Source: UBA6182 sp964479585 | Lineage (GTDB): Bacteria; Bacillota_I; Bacilli_A; Erysipelotrichales; Erysipelotrichaceae | NCBI GenBank assembly: GCA_964479585.1 | Contig: CAYZMP010000003.1 | Coordinates: forward strand, 7,873 to 71,872 | DNA: 64,000 nt | Direction of reading: 5' to 3' | In this document: one piece after another, positions 42,440 through 50,619 of the stretch | How the letters are laid out: every line of letters begins with the position of its first letter | Position numbering within the stretch: position 1 is the stretch's first letter | Translations under genes and position numbers: made by a program | The notes under the pieces: generated by a model | The model's input: the letters and a program-made list of their open reading frames with translations, nothing else | What the model was told of the DNA's origin: nothing | Database searches by the model: none

Positions 42440-43838
42440 AACCAATAGAACCTTCCATTTCTAAACGAAGAAGCTGATTCAACTCAACAGCATATTCCAT
42501 TGGTAATTCTCTTGTAAACGGCTCTAAAAACCCCAATATTATGGTCTCAGCTGCTTGTTCTTCTGTTAACCCTCTTGACATTAAATAGAATAGTTGTTCT
42601 TCCGATATCTTAGACACCGATGCTTCATGTTCAACAATTGATTGATTGTTACTTACAATATTAGTTGGTAATGTATCACTAGTTGACTGATCATCTAAAA
42701 GTAATGTATCACATTCAATCTTCGATTTAGCTCCTATAGCTGATGGTGTGTGTTTAATCATTCCTCGATAATTTACAGAACCTGAATTTCTAGCAATAGA
42801 TTTAGAAATAATTGTGCTAGAAGTGTTTGCTCCAGTATGAATCATTTTTGCTCCAGCATCAAGAATCTGATTTTTTCCAGCAACTGCGATAGATATGGTC
42901 AACCCACGAGCATATTCTCCAACAAGTACACAAGAAGGATATTTCATGGTTATGCTTGAACCAATATTTCCGTCTATCCACTCCATTACACCATGATCAA
43001 GAACTTTTGCACGCTTGGTAACAAGATTCAATACATTTGTTGACCAGTTTTGAACAGTAGTATATCGACATTTCGCATTTTTATGCACAATAATTTCGAC
43101 AACTGCAGCATGTAATGAATCCTTTTGATAAATAGGTGCTGTACACCCTTCAACATAATGAACATCAGCACCTTCATCAACAATGATTAATGTTCTTTCA
43201 AACTGACCCATGCTCTCACTATTAATTCTAAAATAAGATTGTAATGGTTTATCTAAACTTACCCCAGGAGGAACATATATAAATGATCCACCAGACCAAA
43301 CCGCACTATTTAATGCAGCAAACTTATTATCATAATAAGGTACAACAGTTCCGAAAAACTTCTTAAACAACTCAGGATGTTCCCTTAAAGCAGTGTCTGT
43401 ATCCAAGAATATTATTCCCTTATCCTCTACCTCTTTTAACATGTTATGATATACAACCTCTGAATCATACTGTGTAGAAATTCCTGATAAAAACTTCTGT
43501 TCTGCTTCAGGTAATCCTAACTTGTTAAACGTGTCCTTTATAGTATCTGGAACGTCATCCCAGCTTTTTTCACTACGCTCACTTGGCTTAATATAGTATG
43601 TATATTCATCAAAATCTATACCAGATAAATCAGCACCCCACTCTGGCATTTTTTTGTCTGCAAAAGCTTCGTAAGACTTCACACGAAACTCTCTCATCCA
43701 ATCAGGTTCTCCCTTTATTTTCGAAATTTCTTCAACAATCTCTTTAGAAATTCCCTTTTTAGTTCTATATATACTGACATCTTTATCAGCAAACCCATAT
43801 TTATATTCATCTTTTGGGATATTAATATTATCAGTCAT
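42438..43838 (-). CDS. sufB: Fe-S assembly protein SufB
   Basis: 466-aa scaffold subunit of the SufBCD complex, on which Fe-S clusters are built. Conserved segments: GIIFLDTDTALREHPELFKKFFG, NSAVWSGGSFIYVPPGV, VEGCTAPIY, NWSTNVLNLVTKRA and the C-terminal NIVSNNQSIVEHEASVSKI. ATG at 43838 with GAGG 6 nt upstream; the longer frame has no support. Overlaps the end of sufU. Last gene of the operon. Confidence 0.97.
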   Translation of the reverse strand: MTDNINIPKDEYKYGFADKDVSIYRTKKGISKEIVEEISKIKGEPDWMREFRVKSYEAFADKKMPEWGADLSGIDFDEYTYYIKPSERSEKSWDDVPDTIKDTFNKLGLPEAEQKFLSGISTQYDSEVVYHNMLKEVEDKGIIFLDTDTALREHPELFKKFFGTVVPYYDNKFAALNSAVWSGGSFIYVPPGVSLDKPLQSYFRINSESMGQFERTLIIVDEGADVHYVEGCTAPIYQKDSLHAAVVEIIVHKNAKCRYTTVQNWSTNVLNLVTKRAKVLDHGVMEWIDGNIGSSITMKYPSCVLVGEYARGLTISIAVAGKNQILDAGAKMIHTGANTSSTIISKSIARNSGSVNYRGMIKHTPSAIGAKSKIECDTLLLDDQSTSDTLPTNIVSNNQSIVEHEASVSKISEEQLFYLMSRGLTEEQAAETIILGFLEPFTRELPMEYAVELNQLLRLEMEGSIG

Positions 43839-44274
43839 TGTTATCCTCACTTTCCTCAATAATCTGTTTAAATGCGTTCCATCCAATGGTTGCACATTTT
43901 ATTCGATTCGCCTGTTTGCCTACGTTTTTAAAAGCAATTGCTTCTTCTAACGGTTCATAATTCACTGCTTTTAAGTCAATCATATCAAAATATAACTCAA
44001 GAAGATTCTTTGCTTCTTCAATCGATTTATTTTTCATTAACTCGGTTAATATTGATGTTGATGCAGTAGATATAGTACAAGCAATACCATCAAAACAAAT
44101 ATCTTTTATGATACCATCTTCGATTACTGCTTGAACCTGAATATCATCTATACAAGATTCAGTTGCCATATGTACCGTTTTGCATTGATTATGGTTACAA
44201 ACCCGTTTATTTCTAGGAAACTGGTAGTGATCCATAATTATCTGACGCAACACCATTGGATCATCGATTTTCAT
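43831..44274 (-). CDS. sufU: SufU sulfur-transfer protein
   Basis: 147-aa zinc protein that takes sulfur from the SufS persulfide to the scaffold. Zinc and catalytic residues are in ESCIDDI (Cys, Asp two residues on), GIACTISTAS and RIKCATIGW. The usual CGD is CID here, a mild variation that keeps the Cys and Asp. The Gram-positive-type insertion and order sufS-sufU-sufB fit a Firmicutes SUF operon. Confidence 0.95.
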   Translation of the reverse strand: MKIDDPMVLRQIIMDHYQFPRNKRVCNHNQCKTVHMATESCIDDIQVQAVIEDGIIKDICFDGIACTISTASTSILTELMKNKSIEEAKNLLELYFDMIDLKAVNYEPLEEAIAFKNVGKQANRIKCATIGWNAFKQIIEESEDNND

Positions 44275-44286
44275 TTCATCACTCCT

Positions 44287-45519
44287 TTAAACATACAGTT
44301 CAACACACTTCTCTAATGTAATCTCACTTACAACTCTTAAAAATTCATCCACTTCTTCTTTTGTATTGTAAAAGTAAAAACTAGCACGAATTGTCTCTGA
44401 TGTTTGTAATAAATCCATTAAAATTTTCGCACAATGATTACCAGCTCGAACAGCTATGTGATTTGCATTTATATAGCTCGCAGCATCTTGAGCAAAGATT
44501 CCTTTTACATTAAACGTAATAATACCTGTATCTGTATTTGGATTATACAGTTCAATATGATCCATTTTCTTTAGCTCTTCAATCACATATGTCCTTAAAG
44601 TGTGTTCATAAGATTGGATGTTCTCCATCCCTATATTCATTAAGTATTTCACAGCAGATTCAAAACCTAATACTGCTTCAATTGCTGGAGTTCCAGCCTC
44701 GAACTTGTATGGTGGATTTTTTAGTAAGATATTTCCACAAATATCAAACCGAGCATTACTGCCTCCGCCCAAAATAAATGGATCTGTCTGCTCTAATAAC
44801 TCATATTTCCCATATAGTGCACCAACTCCTGTTGGACCCACCATTTTATGTGCTGAAAACGCTAAAAAATCAACGTCCCAATCCTTTACATCGGTTGGTA
44901 TATGAGGCACTGATTGAGCTCCATCAACTACCACAATTGCACCATACTCATGTGCAATTTCAATAATTTCTTTTATAGGAGCAATATATCCTAACACGTT
45001 TGTAATACTTGCTAATGTGACAACTTTAACTTTTTCATTCATCACTTTTTTAAAGTTTTCAACAGTAAGCTCTCCTGATTTAGTAAGCGGAATAAACTCT
45101 AACACAGCTTTGGTTTCTTCAACCGTCTTAAACCATGGAAGAATATTTGATGCATGTTCTGCTTCTGTTGATAAAACTATATCTCCTGGTTTTAAGTATT
45201 TTCTACCCCAACCATAAGCAACAAGATTCAATGAAGCAGACGCTCCTGAAGTAAACACAATTTCATTAGCTTGAGCATTTATAAACGTAGCTATTGTCTC
45301 ACGTGCATTTTCGTATTCGTTAGAGACTTGATATGACAAATCATAATCACCACGATGAATATTTACGGATGCTTCAGTATAGTATCTTAAGACAGAATCA
45401 ATTACTGACTGTGGTTTAAATGTTGTCGCTGCATTATCAAAATAGATAACGTTGTTTTCTTTACCATTTTTATCTATTAACATTGGAAAATCTTTACGGA
45501 TCTCCCTTACATCAAACAT
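44287..45519 (-). CDS. sufS: Cysteine desulfurase SufS
   Basis: 410-aa PLP enzyme (class II desulfurase) that frees sulfur from cysteine. NVIYFDNAATTFKP near the N-terminus, VVDGAQSVPH, PLP Lys in FSAHKMVGPTGVG, and the persulfide Cys in VRAGNHCAKIL. It overlaps sufD by 13 nt and is followed by sufU. Confidence 0.97.
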   Translation of the reverse strand: MFDVREIRKDFPMLIDKNGKENNVIYFDNAATTFKPQSVIDSVLRYYTEASVNIHRGDYDLSYQVSNEYENARETIATFINAQANEIVFTSGASASLNLVAYGWGRKYLKPGDIVLSTEAEHASNILPWFKTVEETKAVLEFIPLTKSGELTVENFKKVMNEKVKVVTLASITNVLGYIAPIKEIIEIAHEYGAIVVVDGAQSVPHIPTDVKDWDVDFLAFSAHKMVGPTGVGALYGKYELLEQTDPFILGGGSNARFDICGNILLKNPPYKFEAGTPAIEAVLGFESAVKYLMNIGMENIQSYEHTLRTYVIEELKKMDHIELYNPNTDTGIITFNVKGIFAQDAASYINANHIAVRAGNHCAKILMDLLQTSETIRASFYFYNTKEEVDEFLRVVSEITLEKCVELYV

Positions 45520-46334
45520 GAATTACTCACTTTCTCTATTACTGCTTCTTTTAGTGTTTCTTTAACATTCTCATCTTCTATAACATCCACTATAGGTAGT
45601 AAATACCCAAGTGAGATTAATTTTAGAGCTTCTCCTTTAGCCATTCCTCTTGATTGTAAATAGTAAACCTGTAGGGGATCTGGCTGACCCATCGAAGCGG
45701 CATGAGATGCTTCAACATCATTCTCATCAATGATTAACTTTGGATTAACTGATGTCTTAGGCTTTAATCCGAAGTTCATCACGCGACTAATCTGGTGTGT
45801 TTTAGAGTTTTTTGCTGCTTTTTCAATTTGACCAATAACATCAAGTGTATATTCACATTCTTGTAAAACAATTCCATAGTTGTCTAATTGTGCAAAGGTG
45901 TTTCCCTTGTAATGAATAACCTTCATTTCGGTTAATAGTTTAGATTGAACTAGGTTTGCTCCCCGAACATTTATCGAAGAGCCCTCTTCAAATAGATGAT
46001 ACAGAATTTTCTTAGAATGATTACCTGTCGTTAATTCACCGATCGCTAGTTGGACATTTGCATTTTTCTTTAAGTTCCAATTTTCAACAAAAGAAATAGC
46101 TTCATCACTTTCATTCATCATCAAAACTGACCAGTTTGCATTTTCAAGCACCGATACTGTCAAATTTAAAGTTCCATTACCTCGAACTTTTATATAGCAA
46201 CTACCAAATGTATTCTCACCAATTGTGATCTGTAAATCCATCTCATCTTGAACATAAACATCAACAATCTGTAAAGAATCATCTTTTAAAGTAATTGTCT
46301 TTGATTCATTTACAGAAATGTTAGATGTTGTCAT
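45507..46334 (-). CDS. sufD: SufD, short form
   Basis: 275-aa member of the SufB/SufD family, notably shorter than typical SufD (about 400 aa or more). The N-terminal extension is missing; the beta-helix core and the C-terminal motif EASHAASMGQPDPLQVYYLQSRGM are kept. It would form the SufBCD scaffold complex. It starts inside the end of sufC and overlaps sufS. Confidence 0.9.
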   Translation of the reverse strand: MTTSNISVNESKTITLKDDSLQIVDVYVQDEMDLQITIGENTFGSCYIKVRGNGTLNLTVSVLENANWSVLMMNESDEAISFVENWNLKKNANVQLAIGELTTGNHSKKILYHLFEEGSSINVRGANLVQSKLLTEMKVIHYKGNTFAQLDNYGIVLQECEYTLDVIGQIEKAAKNSKTHQISRVMNFGLKPKTSVNPKLIIDENDVEASHAASMGQPDPLQVYYLQSRGMAKGEALKLISLGYLLPIVDVIEDENVKETLKEAVIEKVSNSCLM

Positions 46335-47163
46335 TTTTGTTACCTCTTGGTTGATTTACCGCACAAGAAACAATGCTTACCGTCTTTTTCTTCTCGACTT
46401 CTTCACTTGCTATTTGAACTCCAACTTCATCTGCAACCCATTCATAACCTTCTTGGTCAATTCTGGTTACAAGTGATGCGTCAGAGCTCATTACAATTCG
46501 ACCATCAAGCATTACATGCGTGTGTGTCGGTGTAATTAAATGGAAAAATCGTTCATAGTGTGAAACGATAATCATTCCCATTTCTCTTTCATTAACCATA
46601 TCATTGATAACATTAGCTACAATACGTAATGCATCAATGTCTAGACCTGAATCGATTTCATCAAGCATTGCAATTTTTGGATTCAATAACAACATTTGCA
46701 AAATCTCATTACGTTTTTTCTCTCCACCTGAAAAACCTTCATTAACATATCGATGTGCTAAATCCGATTTCATCTCAAGCTTATCAATTGCACCTTCCAT
46801 TTCTTTAATAAATGAAAACAGTGACACTGGTGTCTCTCTACGTGCATTCATTGCAGCTTTAAGAAAGTCTGAATTAGTTACTCCAGAAACTTCCTGTGGG
46901 TATTGCATCCCTAAAAACAAACCAACTTTACTTCTTTCATCAACTTCCATGGCTAACACATCCTCACCATCGAAAGTAATCGTACCTTCTGTTACCTCAT
47001 ATTTGGGATGTCCCATTATAGTAGAAACTAATGTTGATTTACCATTACCATTAGGTCCCATAAGAGCATGAATTTCATTTGACTTAACTGTTAAATCAAC
47101 GCCCTTTAGAATTTTATTTCCTTCAATCTCTACATGTAGATTTTCAATTTTTAATACTGACAT
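46321..47163 (-). CDS. sufC: Fe-S assembly ATPase SufC
   Basis: 280-aa ABC-type ATPase of the SufBCD complex. Walker A GPNGNGKST, signature FSGGEKKRNEI, Walker B MLDEIDSGLD and the switch His in IIVSHYERFF. After the normal end (near residue 250) there is an extra charged tail. ATG at 47163 chosen by the nearby AGG and family start. First gene of sufCDSUB. Confidence 0.97.
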   Translation of the reverse strand: MSVLKIENLHVEIEGNKILKGVDLTVKSNEIHALMGPNGNGKSTLVSTIMGHPKYEVTEGTITFDGEDVLAMEVDERSKVGLFLGMQYPQEVSGVTNSDFLKAAMNARRETPVSLFSFIKEMEGAIDKLEMKSDLAHRYVNEGFSGGEKKRNEILQMLLLNPKIAMLDEIDSGLDIDALRIVANVINDMVNEREMGMIIVSHYERFFHLITPTHTHVMLDGRIVMSSDASLVTRIDQEGYEWVADEVGVQIASEEVEKKKTVSIVSCAVNQPRGNKNDNI

Positions 47164-47187
47164 TATATACCTATCCTTCCTTAGCAT

Positions 47188-47216
47188 ATTCTACCAAAAT
47201 GTCAACCTTGACTCAA
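47188..47216 (-). promoter_or_regulatory. Promoter of the suf operon
   Basis: On the minus strand TTGAGT (47211-47216), 17 nt, TAGAAT (47188-47193), 25 nt before sufC. No clear operator seen. Confidence 0.65.
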
Positions 47217-47302
47217 TGAAAACGATTATATTAATTACATTAAACGTATTATCATCAAAAGTCATGAGTTGCACTTTTAAACAAGCATCTTTCATTGCAT
47301 TT

Positions 47303-47331
47303 ATGGTCTGTTTCTTTTATAATGGATGAGT
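47303..47331 (+). promoter_or_regulatory. Promoter of the PrsA-like gene pair
   Basis: TTGCAT, 17-nt spacer, TATAAT (in CTTTTATAATGG), about 25 nt before the ATG at 47347. Confidence 0.6.
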
Positions 47332-47346
47332 TACAAGGAGGTTTGT

Positions 47347-48333
47347 ATGCAAGAAATATTAAAGAAGTTTTGGTTTGTCATCCTTGTTGGTATCTTATTC
47401 TCTATTGCAATTGGATACTACGTTGTTGATCAAAGCAAAAATATATTAAAAGGAAAAACTGTCGACGGTAATGATATCGTCTTTGAAATTAACAATCAAG
47501 ATATAACTGCTGATGAGTTTTATTATGAGTTAATAGATCAGATTGGCATTTCTGCTGCTTATTCATTAATTGAAAGAGCTGTTGTTGAACAACTTGGTGA
47601 GATTGATCAAGATACACAGTCAGAAGCAAGAATACAATCAGAACTATTGATTGAAAACTTTAAAAATCAATATGGGGATGGTTATGAAGCAATCTTATTG
47701 CGATCATTACAAGCAGTAGGTTATCAAACGATTGATGGATTAACTGATTACTTTGAACATTTATATAAGCTTGATGAGTTGACCTTAGAATATTTATTCG
47801 GCAATGAAAGTGAATTCATCACTCCATTTGTTGAAGATTCTAAACCAAGAAAAGTAAGTCATATTCTCATAGCTATGGATGATCCAAATAATCCCACTGA
47901 AGAAGAACAAACAAAATGGGACAATGCAATTGCAGCATTGGAATCCAACGAAACATTTGAAGAGGTCGCAACAACATATTCTGATGATGTGCAAAGCGCA
48001 GCAAACAATGGTAGTCTAGGTTACATGGATGCAAGCACACAATTTGTTCCTGAATTTTTAAATGCTGCTTTAGCACTTGAAAATGTCAACGACCTAAGTG
48101 ATTGGGTGAAAACATCCTACGGTTATCATTTAATTCGATTGGATGCTGTAGCTCTAAGTGAACTAAGAGAAGAAAACTCATTTAAAGAAGCTCTAATCTC
48201 ATTCAATGTTTCAGCACAGCAACAAATGATTTTGAATTATGCTAAAGAACTAGGTCTTTCATTTAATGGTGAACAACTTGAAAGTTTAATGGAACAATTA
48301 GAAAATTTCATCAATCCAACGGAGGTAGAGTAA
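47347..48333 (+). CDS. PrsA-like membrane-anchored peptidyl-prolyl isomerase (parvulin)
   Basis: 328-aa protein with an uncleaved N-terminal helix (about residues 7-27), a SurA/PrsA N-domain, and a parvulin domain (VSHILIAMDDPNNPTEEE, then NNGSLGYMDASTQFVPEF and SYGYHLIRLD). It would fold exported proteins outside the membrane. AAGGAGG precedes the ATG at 47347. It is followed one base later by a related lipoprotein. Confidence 0.92.
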   Translation: MQEILKKFWFVILVGILFSIAIGYYVVDQSKNILKGKTVDGNDIVFEINNQDITADEFYYELIDQIGISAAYSLIERAVVEQLGEIDQDTQSEARIQSELLIENFKNQYGDGYEAILLRSLQAVGYQTIDGLTDYFEHLYKLDELTLEYLFGNESEFITPFVEDSKPRKVSHILIAMDDPNNPTEEEQTKWDNAIAALESNETFEEVATTYSDDVQSAANNGSLGYMDASTQFVPEFLNAALALENVNDLSDWVKTSYGYHLIRLDAVALSELREENSFKEALISFNVSAQQQMILNYAKELGLSFNGEQLESLMEQLENFINPTEVE

Positions 48334-48334
48334 T

Positions 48335-49198
48335 ATGAAAAAACTATTAATCGTGTTAATTATGTCCGTTGCATTAGTAGGTTGCTCTGATGCGGTGGTT
48401 AATGTAACAAACCCAAAAGAAACAGCAATCACAGTTGGTGATGTATCCTTTACTAAAGAACACCTGTTTTCATTATTGAAGAATCAAGATCCAGCAACAC
48501 TAGTCGTTGAAATGGCCAAGAGAAAAATACTTGATGAAAAACAACCTGTTGATGATGATATCCGTGCAAAAGCACAAGAAGAGCTTGATTATGTAAAGGA
48601 AGTGTTTGGAGATTCATTCTCAAATTCCCTTGCTTCGTATGGATTTAGTAGCGAAGAAGAATACTTAGAAAAAGCTCTTATTCCCAATGCTCAAGAAGTT
48701 GCACTAGTATCTAACTTCATTAATGAAAATTTTGATTTGATGATTACTACTTACAACCCTAAACAAGTAAGAATTATTGAATTTACAGAAATCACTGATG
48801 CAACAGAAGCATTACAAGCAATTCGTGATGGAGAAAATGTTGAGGAAGTAGCTGAACGTTTATCAAACTCATTATCATACAATGGGACATTACGATTGGT
48901 TCATACTGAAACATCATTACCAAGTGAAGTAAAAGATTTTATTACACAAAATGAAGTTCCTACACTTACCGCTAATCCTATCGAAGATGCTAATTCAGGA
49001 AGATATTATGTAGTTCAAATCATAGAAGTAAATCCTTCCAGATTTCAAGAAGAAACGATAGAGGAACTATCAAATTTAAACTCCATCAACGAAATGATGT
49101 TCATCGATTATTTCGAGCAAGGAAACTTTAATGTTTATGATAAAACAATTTACGATGCTATGATGCAATCTTACAGAAATTATTTACCAAACCGCTAG
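48335..49198 (+). CDS. PrsA-like lipoprotein with degenerate isomerase domain
   Basis: 287-aa lipoprotein (lipobox VGCS, Cys17). The layout follows its upstream neighbour: N-domain (VGDVSFTKEHLFSLL), linker helices, then a domain starting KQVRIIEFTEITDATEALQAI that aligns with the parvulin start but lacks the conserved His and the GxLGY segment. It is therefore probably a chaperone without isomerase activity, or a diverged partner. Ends in the stem of a terminator. Confidence 0.8.
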   Translation: MKKLLIVLIMSVALVGCSDAVVNVTNPKETAITVGDVSFTKEHLFSLLKNQDPATLVVEMAKRKILDEKQPVDDDIRAKAQEELDYVKEVFGDSFSNSLASYGFSSEEEYLEKALIPNAQEVALVSNFINENFDLMITTYNPKQVRIIEFTEITDATEALQAIRDGENVEEVAERLSNSLSYNGTLRLVHTETSLPSEVKDFITQNEVPTLTANPIEDANSGRYYVVQIIEVNPSRFQEETIEELSNLNSINEMMFIDYFEQGNFNVYDKTIYDAMMQSYRNYLPNR

Positions 49199-49216
49199 TA
49201 AAAGCGGTTTTTTTTT
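49189..49216 (+). terminator. Terminator after the PrsA-like pair
   Basis: Perfect 8-bp stem (49189-49196 with 49203-49210), 6-nt loop, then a long T run. Confidence 0.9.
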
Positions 49217-49243
49217 ATTATGATAAGAATAGGAGGTATAGTT

Positions 49244-49642
49244 ATGTGTTTATTTTGTAAGATTTCCAACAAGGACATACCAGCAAAAATTGTTTATGAA
49301 GATGAACATGTCATGGCATTTTTAGATATTTCTCAAACAACAAAAGGACATACTTTAGTGATTCCAAAAATCCATACTAACAACTTTTTGGAATGCCCTC
49401 CAGAGTACTTGAATCATGTCGCCATTGCTAGTTCAATGATTAGTAATCATTTAATGCAGAAATTAAATGCTAAAGGAATGAATGTAATAACTAACATCGA
49501 AAAAGCTGCAGGGCAAACAATTATGCACTATCATGTTCATCTTATTCCAAGATATGATGAGACCGATGGTATTACTTTAAACTTTAAAGAAAACAAAAAC
49601 ATCGATTTAGACGAACTATTATTAAACATTAAAATAGATTGA
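49244..49642 (+). CDS. HIT family nucleotide-binding protein
   Basis: 132-aa histidine-triad protein with CLFCKISNKDIPAKIVYEDE at the start (zinc Cys pair), GHTLVIPKIH, and the triad HYHVHLIPR. These hydrolyse or bind nucleoside phosphoramidates and dinucleotides. AGGAGG precedes the ATG at 49244. Confidence 0.95.
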   Translation: MCLFCKISNKDIPAKIVYEDEHVMAFLDISQTTKGHTLVIPKIHTNNFLECPPEYLNHVAIASSMISNHLMQKLNAKGMNVITNIEKAAGQTIMHYHVHLIPRYDETDGITLNFKENKNIDLDELLLNIKID

Positions 49643-49643
49643 T

Positions 49644-49692
49644 AAAAAAACAGTTGCTTTAGACCATTAGGTTTAATCACAACTGTTTTTTA
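49644..49692. terminator. Bidirectional terminator between the HIT gene and yhaM
   Basis: Twelve-bp perfect stem (49645-49656 with 49680-49691) with a further 7-bp inner stem (one G-U), between convergent genes. Confidence 0.9.
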
Positions 49693-50619
49693 CTATTTAC
49701 TTCTATAAAAACTTCTATTTTCTAGTGAGAATATTCTAGGGGAGAAAGATTTAGGTTCTGTTGATTCGATCATTTTTTCAAACATATTTATTCTTGCATC
49801 TAAATTATCAATGATGTTAAGTATCTCAGCCTCTGGTACCATCGGCAGTACCGGAGAACCATATTCATATTGCCCATGATGAGACAACACTAAATGCATT
49901 AATAAGATTGTTTGTTCTTCTTCGTGTACAGAAAGGCTTTTTGCTACTTCATAAATAATGGAAGACATCATCGAGATATGACCAAGCAGTTTACCTTTTA
50001 AAGTGTATTCCGTAACTATTGGACCAGATAACTCGAACACCTTACCAATATCATGAAGCAAGATTCCAGAAACTAACAAGTCACGATTAATGATTTCATG
50101 TTTAGTTGCTAAAAACTCACCAATTTCAACCATAGAAGCAACGTGCGTTGCTAGCCCACCTAATGAATCATGATGGTTTTTCGATGCAGCTGGAAACTCA
50201 AAGAATTCAACATGATATCTTTTAAATATTTCCTTTGTTATTGCTTTATAAACAGGATCATTTATTGACTCAATTGTTTTTGAAATTTGTGCCTTTAAAT
50301 CTTCAATCGGTACATTTGTCTTTTCAACAAAATCTTCTAGTTCAAAGTTTTCATTGCATTCTAACACATTATGAATTCGAACTTGCAATGTATTTCTATA
50401 CTTTAAAACCTCTCCAACTACTTGAATTATAGATCCTGGTTTAATAATTGATAATTGCTCATCCTTTACATCCCATAGTTTGCCATCAATTGTACCACTT
50501 TTATCTTGTAAAACTACTGAAAGATAAGGCGCTCCAGATGTTGTAATTCCTTGGGTTAACTGTGAAACAAGCAAAGGTTGGTCAATCTTCTCTTTTTCTT
50601 TAAACTGATTAATCGTCAT
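49693..50619 (-). CDS. yhaM: 3'-5' exoribonuclease YhaM
   Basis: 308-aa protein: an OB-fold nucleic-acid-binding domain (residues 15-95: LLVSQLTQGITTSGAPYLSVVL) then an HD phosphohydrolase domain with metal residues in HHDSLGGLATH and LLHDIGK. Matches YhaM/CBF1 of Gram-positives, a 3'-5' exonuclease for single-stranded RNA/DNA. It starts within the end of the glycosyltransferase-RecX gene (11-nt overlap) with GGGGAG upstream. Confidence 0.95.
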   Translation of the reverse strand: MTINQFKEKEKIDQPLLVSQLTQGITTSGAPYLSVVLQDKSGTIDGKLWDVKDEQLSIIKPGSIIQVVGEVLKYRNTLQVRIHNVLECNENFELEDFVEKTNVPIEDLKAQISKTIESINDPVYKAITKEIFKRYHVEFFEFPAASKNHHDSLGGLATHVASMVEIGEFLATKHEIINRDLLVSGILLHDIGKVFELSGPIVTEYTLKGKLLGHISMMSSIIYEVAKSLSVHEEEQTILLMHLVLSHHGQYEYGSPVLPMVPEAEILNIIDNLDARINMFEKMIESTEPKSFSPRIFSLENRSFYRSK

